A stretch of DNA of 64,000 nucleotides from Aaosphaeria pasadenensis (taxonomy: Eukaryota; Ascomycota; Dothideomycetes; Pleosporales): positions 62,001-126,000 of the forward strand of contig JAKLMB010000017.1 in the NCBI GenBank assembly GCA_022813625.1. Direction: 5' to 3'. The position numbers were made by a program, and so were the translations under genes. Shown here one piece after another: positions 45,588 through 56,863 of the stretch (the stretch's first letter is position 1; every line of letters starts with the position of its first letter). The notes beneath the pieces were generated by a model. It searched no databases. It worked only from the letters and a program-made list of their open reading frames with translations, and had not been told where the DNA came from.

Positions 45588-46679
45588 ATGACCACCGAAG
45601 AAAGCCGTCCAGAAGAGAACGGTACAGAACCCCAGGAGGCGAAGCCGCAAACCCCAACACCCAGCGAACTCCTCTACGAAGCCATCTCAGAAAACAACCT
45701 CGACGACGCGCGCGCAGCGCTCGAACGAGGCGCGGATCCAAACGGCGAAGATGAATGCTTCTCAACCGACGGCGTCTTCCAACTCGCTGAGACCAAAGAA
45801 ATGATCACCCTCCTCTACAACCACGGCGCAAAAGTGCACAAATTACGCATGAAAGAGCCAGCCCGGAGTCTCCTGGTCGGACTCTCCGGCGCCAACGACG
45901 AAGACGACATCCTCGCGCGCGTGACTAGAGAACAGTACGACGCGGGCTCTGCGCTCCGCTTCGGCACGACGAACCCGGAGAAAATGGACGTCGCGTTTTG
46001 GAACGTGATGGTGGAGGCGAGGTGTTGGGCGTACTCTGCGAGACAGAAGTTCCGCCGCGAGGGCGAGGGCGCCTTCGGGACTGCGGCGGTGTGGTGCTTT
46101 GATCGGTTCGGTCACTCGCTGACGAAGCTGCCGGATGGGGGGTTTGTGCAGATTGCGGGCGAGCATGAGGATTTTTATGATCCGGATTTTGCGATTTATA
46201 ATGATGTCGTCGTGCATCATGCTGATAGTACGGCTGCGGATCCGAAGTTCGATATATATGGGTATCCGGAGGACGTGTTTCCGCCGACGGACTTTCACTC
46301 TGCGACCTATGTGCCGAGTCAGAATTCGATTTACATTATTGGGAATAATGGGTATTCTACTGAGGTAAATGAGAAGCACAGAAATGAGGGGGTGACACCG
46401 GTGTACCGGCTTGAGGTTGGGACGTGGAAAATTCAAAAGATGGAGACAACAGGCGATGCTCCCGGATGGATATACAAACACCAAGCCTTGCTTGAAGGGC
46501 AGGATATTGTCGTCGGGCCGGACCTAGACGAGTATCTTTCAGATTCAACCAGTTATATGAGAGCCCAAAAGTATAAAGTAGTGGAGGACGGGGAGGCCGA
46601 GTTGGTTGAAATGGGACGTGACGAACGATGGCTTCTCTCACTAGATACGATGATATGGCGCAAACAGGGTACATCTTAA
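45588..46679 (+). CDS. Ankyrin plus Kelch-like domain protein
   Basis: A single-exon, 363-residue cytosolic protein. Residues 25-80 look like one or two ankyrin repeats (NNLDDARAALERGADPNG, then EMITLLYNHGAKV). Residues 155-360 resemble a beta-propeller/Kelch-like module: RFGHSLTKLPDGGFVQIAG, EHEDFYDPDFAIYNDVVVH, YGYPEDVFPPTDFHSATY, NSIYIIGNNGYS, TPVYRLEVGTWKI. From memory, closest relatives of this second module are in bacteria, with the same EHEDFYDPDF and PTDFHTAT blocks; this cannot be checked here. The lack of introns fits recent acquisition but also many fungal genes. Both parts are protein-interaction folds; the partner is unknown. The start follows CCCAAAAATG. Confidence 0.8.
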   Translation: MTTEESRPEENGTEPQEAKPQTPTPSELLYEAISENNLDDARAALERGADPNGEDECFSTDGVFQLAETKEMITLLYNHGAKVHKLRMKEPARSLLVGLSGANDEDDILARVTREQYDAGSALRFGTTNPEKMDVAFWNVMVEARCWAYSARQKFRREGEGAFGTAAVWCFDRFGHSLTKLPDGGFVQIAGEHEDFYDPDFAIYNDVVVHHADSTAADPKFDIYGYPEDVFPPTDFHSATYVPSQNSIYIIGNNGYSTEVNEKHRNEGVTPVYRLEVGTWKIQKMETTGDAPGWIYKHQALLEGQDIVVGPDLDEYLSDSTSYMRAQKYKVVEDGEAELVEMGRDERWLLSLDTMIWRKQGTS

Positions 46680-47022
46680 AGAGGACCATGTCAGTCCCTT
46701 TATGTGATAAACGCAACGTGTGGAAAGATTTCGTGCCATTATATTGCGCTATCGTTCTTTCCATGAGTTTGCGACCAAATGGCTGGTTCGGCGGAAGCTT
46801 CCTTTCTGTCTTGGCCAAACGATGTTCAAACACCATTGTTGTTAAGTTCAAGTTATGGAGAGAATACCAATCAGGTACGATACAGACCGTTTCTCCATGA
46901 TGAAATGCTTCAAGGAGGACGTACTGACGCAGGCTCAACAGGTGAAAAGGTTAAAGTGTCAAGTAGATCTTGTTAGAATCGAATAACACGCTACGAGCTA
47001 TGACAACAACTACTCCCTCCCA
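46680..47022. other. Tail-to-tail intergenic region
   Basis: 343 bp between two converging genes. Nothing was recognised beyond likely 3' UTRs. Confidence 0.5.
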
Positions 47023-49429
47023 CTACCACAATTGGCAAGTGGGTTTCTTCTCCTTGCACTTGAAGCTTTCCCTGAACTCGCGACTATTGGCCATAGTTCC
47101 CAGGATGCGTGCCCATTTGGGTGCATGAGGATCAACATAAATCCTGTTAATGGCATCCTCCTTGCTCGACTTCCCACACCACCAGTTGGAGTACGTTACG
47201 AAGAAAAGCTGCTCCTGCGTGAAGTGATCTAATCCTGGGAGGTGCTTATTCGGCTTCTCATGAGCACGTCGCTTCCATGCCTGGAATGCGGCTGAAAGTC
47301 CACCAGCATCGGCAATATTCTCTCCAAGAGTCAAACGTCCGTTTACATGAAGAGGTTTGCCATTCGGTCCTGGAACAGTATAGTTGGCGTACTGGTCGAT
47401 GAAGCACTCGGTCCGTTTAGTGAACGCCTCCACAGTGGAGTTCGACCACCAATCCGTGTAGTTGCCGATTTGATCGTAGTGACGACCGGTAGAATCGAAA
47501 GCGTGGCTCAATTCGTGTCCTGCCACGGAGCCGAAAGCACCATATGACATGTATGCTGGCACATTGACATCAAACACGGGGAATTGCATGATGCCAGCGG
47601 GGAACACAATCTCGTTGCCTGGTGGATTGTAGTAGGCATTGACAGTAGGAACGGTCATGCCCCACTGCTCCCGGTCGACAGGTTTACCAAGAGCAGACCA
47701 CTCTTCATTGACGGCGAATCGTCGGACTGCCAGGGCATTGGCGAAGAACGAGTCAGAGGAGATATTGACCGATTCATAGTACTTATGCAGACTAGGGGGG
47801 TCCATGATATCGGGACTTTTCGTTGGATAACCAATCTTCTGGATAATGTTGTGAACCTTGTCGATACCCTTCTTTGTGGTTTCGTCATCCATCCATGCAG
47901 TTGCCTTGAGCTTCTTGACAAACTCTGTCTTGATGTCGGTGATGATGGTATCCCCAAATTCTTTAGCCTTAGCTGAAAAGGCTTTCTCCACATAGAAGCG
48001 GCTCAAGATCCAACCCAGACCTTCATCAACCGCGTCAACGCAGTGGCGCCAACGTTCGGGAGTAGATTCAGGGTCCTATTCCGATTAGTACGCGGTTTCG
48101 GCTGATAAGAGAGCATGTTTACGTACTTTACCGGCAAGTTCATTGAGGAATCGACTGTAAGGCTTGACAGCATCTGCTGAAACATACTGTGAGAATGCCT
48201 GGACTGCCTTCCATACGAAGTAGCTCTGTAAGACATCGTGTTCGGTTTCTGTAAGGATCGAAGACAATTTTTTCTGATAATCAGGAGCCATGGCTATCAA
48301 ACGTTCCACTTTTTGCTCAGGTGCAAGATCGTGGAGCAATCCTTTTAGATCGATTTCTGGAGTCAGTCCTGCTGCTTCGTCGATGCTCATGGGATTGTAA
48401 TATTTCGTCACATCCTCTCGCTCTTCGGTAGGCGGAGAAGCAGCCGCTAGTTTCTTCTCGAAATCGATGATTTTTGAGAAAGTTTCCTTGTTCTGGTCAG
48501 GATATAGGGCAGCCAACACGTCTACAGTTACAGCACGGTATTTTTCAACCAGCTTTTCATCCTCGTAGCGCTCTTTGGATGGCAGGCCAAACCGGCCGGG
48601 AGCAGCAACCGCTACGACAACGGTGTCTGGATCACGATCGTCTGCATTGGTTCCAGTCGCGATGATTGCAGATATACCATATCTCGCAAGAGATAGGATG
48701 GCATCCTTGAGATGGGCTTCGCCACCGGCTGGATACGCCTGCTTAACCTCATCAAGAACTTCAAGAAGTGGCTGTAGACCAATACTCTTGATTCTGTCTT
48801 CATCAAGACAAGCATCGTATGCAGATTTCATTTTATTGAAGTTTTCTTCATCTGCAGATTTACTATTGACAAGCAGCTGCATCGGCGAGAAATAAGAATG
48901 CTATAAGGCGAGGTGTCAGCTCAGAGTCTACCAAATAATTCCCAAGACATACCTCAGAGTCTTTAGGATACGGAGCCTCAAGCACATGGCGAAGCAGAAG
49001 ACTTGACTCCTCTTGCATGATGGTACCCGTGAACGCACTGCTCTGATCAGAACGAAGGTCGTGACGGTCCCTCCAGCCTCCGCACACAAGCTCTTCGAAG
49101 TCATTGCATGGATCGAGCTTTTTATACTCTGGTGAGAGGTTGTAGAGAATCTCTGAAGCTGCGTGCACACAAGCTGGGGTCAAGCATAGCTCAGAAGGCT
49201 TAGCACTTGCAAGCTGGTTGTTGGCTGTTCATGTCAGTGAGCTGATGGCAGGATGGAGGTGAACAGGCAACAGACCATCCGCAATACTATAGAAGAGCAA
49301 CGTAGCAGCAGCAGCTGTGCCAACAAATCTCAAAGCAGTCTTCTTGCACGAATATGAGCATCGTGCAGGAAGCGGAGGTGCTTCGGCCCTCTCATGAGCG
49401 CGTGGGATGAGAGGTGTCTTCTCAGACAT
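47023..49429 (-). CDS. M13 family zinc metallopeptidase (neprilysin-like)
   Basis: Four exons (49276-49429, 48953-49224, 48127-48900, 47023-48075) encode 750 residues, the usual size of M13 peptidases. A short cytosolic head (MSEKTPLIPRAHERAE) is followed by one membrane segment (LRFVGTAAAATLLFYSIAD), so it is a type II ectoenzyme. The N-terminal M13 module shows CLTPACVHAASEILYNLS and DPCNDFEELVCGGWRDRHDL. The catalytic zinc site is HELSH (His587, Glu588, His591) with ENIAD Glu652; NAYYNPPGNEIVFPAG binds substrate. The end CQLW is the conserved CxxW. Spacing agrees with human neprilysin. It should cleave small extracellular peptides. The first intron uses a weak GTCTGT donor; the other three are standard. 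Confidence 0.92.
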
Positions 49430-51227
49430 GTCGTACAACAGACTGTGCGAGGTAGGGAGTGATCGATCGTCTACCCCAATCTTCGCAATGATCTGGTGAT
49501 GATGAACCAATCTCAACCAGGTTGATGGCCTACAGATATTCAATGGAGGAATGGGGATGGGAGTGTGGAGTGAGCGGAGCTGGTACCTACGAGGTGCGAG
49601 TGACAGCTATCGATCGATGACGAAGCTATCCGAGCTTATGATTAGCCCCCGTCGCGTCCCAGAGTCACAAGAGTGGATCCGGGGTGCAGCTGGCCCCTGT
49701 TGGTTGGCGCGGAAACATGAACGCACCGCCCGGTCACGTGAGATCAGATGCACCCCTCTGTCGTTCTCTCCATCCCATTCATGACTTCCGATTACATTTC
49801 CATCAATTTGCAAGCACCTCATCCGTACCCATACCACGACGGGAATGATTGCCGCTAGGAAACTTCAACCGAATATGGTAAACACAAAAGAGATGGAGCT
49901 TATCGGATTGAGGCTTGTCAGTCTATTGTATGGTCTCAAACCAGATGACCTCGAAGCTTTCTTCCAATTTCGAAGGGAAATCCATATCATCAAGTGTCAA
50001 TGATTGAAAATTTGCACTAAGTGTGAGTGTTAGTCGCATGAGATCTCGTACTAGTATACGCACTCTCGCCGACCCATTCGATATGTCTGCTCAGACCATG
50101 TTGGACGTGTAGACCATCATTATTTGCCCCGAACTGTACTGAAGGAGTAAGGTCGCTTTTGTTATCCACCTGCTTGATTCTGAAGACTTACGCATCATGC
50201 AGACTCTGAAATTGGTAGGAGTTCTTCAAGCGTCAATCTTACACAGACAATACTGACGCACAAGTCCCAACGCCATGTTCCGACTAAAGATACGCACGTT
50301 AACCGTACATGTCTTCCAGAAGGCCACAAATAGCGATAAAATTGCGAACAGTGGTCCCGTACATTAGCCCTAAGGATACAATGAATGGTTAAAGGAGGGT
50401 GAAGAGCGCCCCCTCCGCTGCCCGATTACGCCCCGTGGCATCATTGAGGCGCGCAGACAGTCTGGAAACCGACATGCATAAAGACAAGCGAATCCGATAC
50501 ACTTCTTGGCCCTTCGTTTCGGCAAAATGGACATACCATTTGATAGACTAGTTGGTGGGGAAAAGGTTTCCATTGGTCAGGCGCGCCATGCACACTGATT
50601 TTGCCGTTTTGAGACAAGACGGATTGGATCGAGAATGCCACCACCAAAGGCGAAAGATCGGGAGACTATGTTAAGACGGGAACGTTTAGATTATCCTTCA
50701 AGTAGCGATAATCGGGAATTCCGGTGAGTTTGGCGGGGTTTTACAACAAGTGAGACTTGGTCGTTTCTTACCTGTCTAGATCATGCGAAACCGCTGAAGA
50801 CCAAATCCTGCAACAGCCACACTTTGCCTCGTAAGAACATTACTCTAATCTGGTATCAGCGATCGTATAACCTTTACCGCGATGGGATTCTAGCGCGCTT
50901 AAGAATCGTGTCCACCATTCCGAACGATAATCGAAGTAGTATTCAGCGACGCTATACCCGATTAGGATAAATATATGAGCATTTTGCGAAGTTATAGTTC
51001 CCCGGTCACCGGCTTGCGCATGGTTTGACCAATTGGAATAAAACCTCGCAGAGCTGGCTTAGCTTTCGCACCCGCGCGCGCTGCAAGAAATTTGGTGCCA
51101 CAAAACCGATCTACGTTGATTCCATTTTATAAACGAGGCGCGGATCCTTCGCCCAGGATGCTATGATTAACATCGTTTCACTTGAACTATTTCACAAACT
51201 CCAAATCTTTCAGGAATTCTATGCATC
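49430..51227. other. Intergenic, 1.8 kb
   Basis: Divergent promoters of the M13 peptidase and the hypothetical gene at 51228. Short frames only. A TATA-like GGATAAATATATGAGC lies at about 50966-50981. Confidence 0.5.
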
Positions 51228-51274
51228 ATGCCAATAGTAGCTGGAGACGACGAGATTTGCTCTTGCCTCTATAG
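51221..51274 (+). other. Overlapping upstream ORF
   Basis: An ATG seven bases before the predicted start of the hypothetical gene opens an 18-codon frame (MHHANSSWRRRDLLLPL then TAG) that overlaps the gene out of phase. If transcribed, it would lower initiation at the main ATG and require leaky scanning. Alternatively, the transcript starts between the two ATGs. Confidence 0.5.
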
Positions 51275-52133
51275 GGGCAGGCATGGTCTATGTACCGGTC
51301 ATTCGACATTCAACGACCGCTTAGCGACATCATTGAAGGTGGTTGAGAATCAAAAACTACGACATGAAGCAGGTTCGCTCGAGCAGAAGCAGTGGCAGGA
51401 TATGCTAAAATTGTTACGAGAAGAACAGGAAGCTGAGAGAGCAGCACACCAAGCAGCACACCAAGCAACAGGACCCTGGCACAATCAAACCCATGACGCA
51501 GAAGACTTGCCACTGAGCACATCGAGCTCTTTGGAAATCAACCATACGAACCGAGAACATGAAATTAATAATGAGTACAACAATCTTTCACCGTATGACC
51601 TTGAGTGGCAGGCGGGGCTAGTGCACCAGCAGACTCGTCGCAGGGATATTTTAGTCACATTGACTGCAGGTATCGAGTCAGGCCATGTCCCTATACACCT
51701 CTGCGACGAATTGTCGGAATGTGAGAAACATATCGCGCTCCTGTTACAGGAAAAGAATATGCTGGATACCTGGAGTTCGTTCCGCAGAGCTGTGATAAAA
51801 CGACATGCTTCTGCGCAAGGACAAACGGATAGCTCGCCTGAAGATCACAGACTCCTAGGACATTCAATTCCGGGGACAGCCATCATGCCAACCGGCGAGC
51901 ATGTACTTCCCAGCATTGAGAATCACCTTGCTTCACTGGAAGCGTCGCCAAGGATTGGCCGAAAACGGGATTCGTCAGTACCATCTGGACGGGCATTTCG
52001 TCCAAGCATAAAACGAACACGTACAGATGTCGAGGCTCTAGATGCACGGAACATATCGAACGAGTATTACGAATCCAACGAATATCAATACGCATTCCAG
52101 ACTCATCTGAATCATCAGGATGATGATCTTTAG
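51228..52133 (+). CDS. Hypothetical coiled-coil protein
   Basis: A single-exon, 301-residue protein without a signal peptide or membrane segment. I do not recognise the family. The N-terminus has three Cys (EICSCLYRGRHGLC), followed by a charged helix with a short repeat (ERAAHQAAHQATG), and a second long helix (WQAGLVHQQTRRRDILVTL, ELSECEKHIALLLQEKNML). A basic patch (IGRKRDSS and SIKRTRTDVE) may be a nuclear signal. The end is Asp/Asn/Gln-rich. The length and helix-forming segments make chance unlikely. It lies on the opposite strand to the TauD gene, whose end is 273 bp away. Confidence 0.6.
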   Translation: MPIVAGDDEICSCLYRGRHGLCTGHSTFNDRLATSLKVVENQKLRHEAGSLEQKQWQDMLKLLREEQEAERAAHQAAHQATGPWHNQTHDAEDLPLSTSSSLEINHTNREHEINNEYNNLSPYDLEWQAGLVHQQTRRRDILVTLTAGIESGHVPIHLCDELSECEKHIALLLQEKNMLDTWSSFRRAVIKRHASAQGQTDSSPEDHRLLGHSIPGTAIMPTGEHVLPSIENHLASLEASPRIGRKRDSSVPSGRAFRPSIKRTRTDVEALDARNISNEYYESNEYQYAFQTHLNHQDDDL

Positions 52134-52406
52134 AGCATTGGCGGGAGTCGGGAACAACCCGAGGAGAGCGCATAGGTAGACAAGACTCACAGGCTTCCAA
52201 AAAACCGTTGAAGCTCTGCCGCACATGATCTCAACCTGTCACAACAATTCAGAAGCTAGTGTTTTCAGCCGCCCATTGATTCAATGCATGGATTTCTCGC
52301 CATTTCGAACTGCACAGCAGTGTTCTGATCATATACGTAAATCCCACCCAGGATCGGCCATTGCTCCGTACCTATCGTTACTTCCAACACACCCCTACTC
52401 CATCGC

Positions 52407-53661
52407 TCAAGCAGATACAGTTTCCGGTTTTTCAAGACCATTCTTGACGGTCCTGTCGACCAGATCTTTCCCGGCGGCTTGCTCCAGGACCTTCGTCCTA
52501 GACTGGCTGTTGGGATCAAGATAGGGAGCCTCGCCAATTCCAACCGCCCTGTTTCCGAATCGCTCACCTAGCCCATCGTAGTCGAACGTAGCAGTGTGGA
52601 ATGCCGATCGGTTGTCCCAAATTGCTTCACAACGTCAGCATTTACTCACTTCGGGCGGTTACAATAAACATGACCTACCAATGTCATTCTTATTCCTCCA
52701 CTTGAATCGCACAGTCAAGTCATGGCTCTCCGTAATCACACTCCTGAACTTCTTCAACAGCTCCTCGCTCTCCTCCGCCGTCAACTCATGGATAGACTTC
52801 GGGAACGGACCCAACGCAAAGATGCTCTTCCACCCCGTCACAGGATTCGTCCTAACAACCGGATGCGTAGCCCTCAACTCCCTCCCCACATTCTGCGGGC
52901 TCCCACGCGCATCCGTGTACAACTTCACTTGCTCCGGGTTAGCATCAGCCGCCTTGATGAAGCCATCGCCCACGAATTCTGCAGTGAGCCCCTCGAAGAA
53001 CTTCTGGTACGCCGGCGAGAAGCGGTCGTAAATCTCGTAGCCAGACGCCCACAACGTGTCGCCGCCAGAGCTCGGCAGCTGCGTCAGCCGCAGCGACGTG
53101 TAGTCTGCGGGCACGGGCTCGAACTGGATGTCAGAGTGCCACTGCGCGGCGTCGTACCGCCGGGTGTTGGGCGTCGTGTTCTTGTTGAAGAACTTCTTCC
53201 GCGCTAGGGAAGAGATCGTGCTGATCTCTGCGTCGGCAACGCCGAATTCGTTGGTGTTGTTGAGCATTGGGTGGATGTGAAGGGTTGACGAGGAGGGCTT
53301 GCCGGTTAGTTGTCCCAGACGGTGAACGAGCTGTTTCTGGAGGGTGTCGGTGAGGTTATCTTGCGCTCTGAAGAATACGACGCCGCGTTCAGAGACTGTA
53401 TGTACATATCAATTTACCATTCGTGAATATAGTATAGGTCTGTGGTATCTAGAACATACTTGTGATTGCAAGATCCCGAATCAGGTCATCGCCATCGCTC
53501 GCATTGAGCAGGTCGTCCACGATGTTGACATCAAAGTATTCGCGGCCGATGACCGGCGTCGTCTCCTCATGCTTGAACTTCTGATCCAGCACACCTGTTT
53601 TCTTGAGGGGAGTGGGGTATGCAGCAGTGCCATTACTGCCGTTCTGCTGGGGTACCGCCAT
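52407..53661 (-). CDS. TauD/TfdA-family Fe(II)/2-oxoglutarate dioxygenase
   Basis: Three exons (53460-53661, 52679-53395, 52407-52624) give 378 residues, typical for fungal TauD proteins. The Fe(II) ligands are visible: WHSDIQFEP (His154, Asp156) and SAFHTATFDY (His316); Arg328 or Arg332 would bind 2-oxoglutarate. Flanking family motifs are ERGVVFFRAQD, KLHRLGQLTGKP-like HRLGQLTGKPSS, and PSSGGDTLWASGYEIYD. The family hydroxylates sulfonates such as taurine, phenoxyacetates or other carboxylic substrates using O2, releasing sulfite or a ketone. The introns (64 and 54 nt) keep frame. It lies next to an MFS transporter transcribed in the same direction. The substrate cannot be deduced, but sulfonate use is a common role. 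Confidence 0.9.
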
Positions 53662-54332
53662 ATTGGTATATAGTAATCGAAAACCTGTCGTTTCAGCACA
53701 GCAACAATGAACAATTTCAAGTAAGACTTGCAGCAACAAAACAAAATTTCATTTTTTGATTGGGGATATTGACCATTTTTATATTCGCGTTGGTTCTATT
53801 AGTTACCATGAAGCTGTCGTAACCCTCGTTGATGGGGCCCTCAATTCCGCATTGGGGATCACGCGAAGATGCGATCCAAGCACGCAAAGTCCGCTAACAT
53901 GACCTCGCATGAAGTGGTTTCTGGTCTCCCCCGCTCCCAATGACCCAATAACGCCAATAATAATGTATCCAATGATAATGATGATTTCCTATGTTGCGCC
54001 TGTCAGCAGTGCATGTATGTGTGTCCCATTTGTTGTTGGGCACAGGCTATGCCGATTCTTTCTTATCGTGGACCGTTGTAATGGGCGCGCATGCGCAGTC
54101 AGTCGTTCGGCCGACGGTGGGTTCGTATGTGTGAAGAGATGTCACTATGGATGGCGTTAGGTGTTCGCGGGTCCATAGTGTAATTAGATACAGCGTCTGG
54201 TCTCGAAGACGTGCTTTTAATGCTTGTTCTGGTGATCATAGAGAACAAGGGTTTGCGTCAAATATTGTTTCGCTGTTCAAAGCCCCCGCCCTTCCCCCTC
54301 ACTATCATGAATATCGTTTTTTTCATATGAAT
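53662..54332. other. Intergenic, nothing recognised
   Basis: Between the TauD start and the 3' end of the MFS gene, both on the minus strand. An AT-rich patch sits just upstream of the TauD ATG (53700-53785). No gene was seen. Confidence 0.5.
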
Positions 54333-56126
54333 CTACTCCGTTGCAGATTCTTGTGATTTATCCTCCTCAATCAGCCTTGTGCTGCCTTCTGGTGGGAATC
54401 GTGAAAAACATAGTACGATGAATCCGATCAAAGCAACGCCCTGTACACTGTCAGTCAAATCTGTCGCTAACTCGATCTCTAAGTATCAGAGCACTGGAAA
54501 CATACTGCATTGCACGCAAAAACCAAATGAGTCTTGCCTACTGACGCGAGTGCAGCGAAAATAAGACCAAATATACCAGCTACAAGCAAACAATTAGCAC
54601 TCTTCTGATGGTAAATTTCCAGAAGTCATATACTCACTTGTACTGAGTCTTGCAACGTTCTCCACTAAAGACATGCCACTCAATGCGTCCACCCTTTCAT
54701 TCTCAGGAATCATCTGTAGCAATGCTCCTTTGCTTGCAGATCCAGTTCCAGCCGCCAAAGGAATGATGCTCGCCACGATGTAGAGCTGGTATCCCTGTGA
54801 AACGAACACGGCGAGGCCCGTCAAGATTCCATCCATTACGAGACTGAATCTTGCGTATAGCAGATCGAAGGCGTAGGTTTCTTGTTTCTGGGTTCCAGGC
54901 GACTGGTGCACAAATTGTGCGGGTGGCTCAGTGTTATCATTGTCCATAGGATCTATCGGGCCAATTTCGTTAGGCTGGATGCCGAGTAATGGTTCGGTAA
55001 CGGCCATGTCTGGTCTTGAGCTCTCTGCAGGAACCTGGTTATCGGATTTCTTTGTAGGCTTGTAGAACTTCCTTCCAGTGGCGATAATTCGAGGGAAGAC
55101 AAAAGTGAGGAAGGAGCCGCGGAGAGTAAAGTATAGGGAGATAAGCCAGCCGTTCTCCCTTGTGCCAAAGTTGAAACGGTCGGTAGAGTACATCTGTAAG
55201 CTGGTTTGAATGTATCCAGTCGCCAGAATTCCAAGGAAGACGCCGACACCGAGGGTCAAGGCACCGTACTGGGTTGTTTTCCTACCATCTTGAAGAACCC
55301 ATGTCTGGGGTTCAAAGATCTTGAGTGGTCCGAAGAATTTCATGACACCGACCTTCTCCTCACGGGCGGCGATATCCTGCTCAGGCGGAATTGATGGTAG
55401 AACGAGAGCAACATAAATAAAGCAGAGCACGAAGAGGAGCAAGGTAATTTGGAATGGAGCAGCGATTCCAAAGGCATCTCCAAGCAATCCTCCGCATAGG
55501 AAACCAATCGCAGCACCATACAACATGACTCCTTGCAATCTTCCTAAAGCTCCCGTTCTTTGCTCATGTGTGGAAACATCGGTAATGAAAGAATTCAAGG
55601 TGAGCACATATCCATTGGGGCCTCCTATGACCGTCAGGACCTGGGAGGCTTGAATGATAATGATACCCGCCTGGCCGCCAGCTGCAACACCAATATTTTG
55701 TACAGCAAGGCGCACAGCAGGCCAGAATATCTGTATGAGCAGTGCGAGCTTCACTCCAAAACGCTTGATACTCCATCCAGTTATGATCAGATTCGCGATT
55801 CCAAACACGGTGGTTGAGGCACCGAGGAGCGAGACTGCACGTGCTGTAGAAGCCAAAATGGGGCGTTTCGAGCAACGATCAATATCGGGATCAGGAATTG
55901 GATTGTGCTTATAATATTCGTCGCAAGTCATAACACGAAAGACATAAAGCATAGGAACTTGTGTGACACCGAAAGACAACGATACAAGAAACCCGGTCAA
56001 CAAGGCCAAGTAAACGACTCCTTTGCGTTGCGCTGGCTTCTTCTTGACCTCACCATTCTGAGGAAGAAGAGGAGTTGTCTCTCCAGCGAGAGATTTGGAG
56101 GAATCTCCGCTCGCGCAACCAGCCAT
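54333..56126 (-). CDS. MFS transporter with internal hydrophilic loop
   Basis: Three exons (54638-56126, 54506-54579, 54333-54440) give 556 residues. About 12 hydrophobic segments are broken by a long charged loop (about residues 365-425: RKFYKPTKKSDNQVPAE and TEPPAQFVHQSPGTQ). The N-terminus (ETTPLLPQNGEVKKKPAQRK) contains a TPLLP dileucine-like signal often found in vacuolar or endosomal proteins. The C-terminal exons encode TGIFGLIFAALASVGKTHLV and FIVLCFSRFPPEG, needed to complete the last two membrane segments. It resembles the TetA/TCR-like part of the MFS. The substrate is unknown. It runs in the same direction as TauD and the GMC gene. The second intron is 65 nt with a CTGAC branch and a clear CAG. 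Confidence 0.85.
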
Positions 56127-56863
56127 GACTTTTTTTGTAGAAAAGAAAAACGAATGAAAGGAGAAGTCGAAGACAAGGAAAAGAAAAGCGGATATCGTGA
56201 GGGTTTTTGCTCCACAATTGCGCCTTCTCGTTCAGGTTAAGCGTCATGTTACTCCGGGACAATCGTTTCCTACCCGCGAACGCCACCTTGTCCGAGTCCT
56301 TAACCCTCCTGTCCCGTATCCGCACCCTCTCATTACCAATCCAACCAGTGATTTCCTTCAAAAATACATCATCTGCGCGGTTTTCCTCAATAATGGCACA
56401 TGAGCAGCCATTCCCCACTTGTTCGCCATGCTTATCGTATTGGGTGCCAAAGTCCATTCATCTTTGCAACCACTATCAGATGGGCTCCCCGTCTTCGCCA
56501 TCCATCTAAACCGAGCAATAACCAGAAAGACAGCGGTTTATGGTGAAGAAATCCTAGCAATGTGAAGATCTTCTCCCAACTTCAACATACAAGTATCAGT
56601 ATGTGCGCGGCAGGCGTTGCACTTCTCAAATGCAGTCTTGCCCCAACATGCCATTTCTATGCGGTGTTAGGATTCACAACGCCACCTCCGCCTTCGGAGT
56701 AGAAACGGTGTGTCAGACCTGCGGAATACCTTAAGCGGAATACCCAAAGTTCAAAAGACAATAGGCTCATGCAATGCTCATGAGTCATGCACCTAGTGAA
56801 TACCTTCACAATTGCGCATCAATAGTCATTGTCTCAATTTGTTTTCATTATTACGGATATCTC
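56127..56863. other. Intergenic, nothing recognised
   Basis: Promoter of the MFS gene and 3' flank of the GMC gene. A purine-rich tract on the plus strand at 56130-56200 corresponds to a pyrimidine-rich 5' UTR of the MFS gene. Confidence 0.5.
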
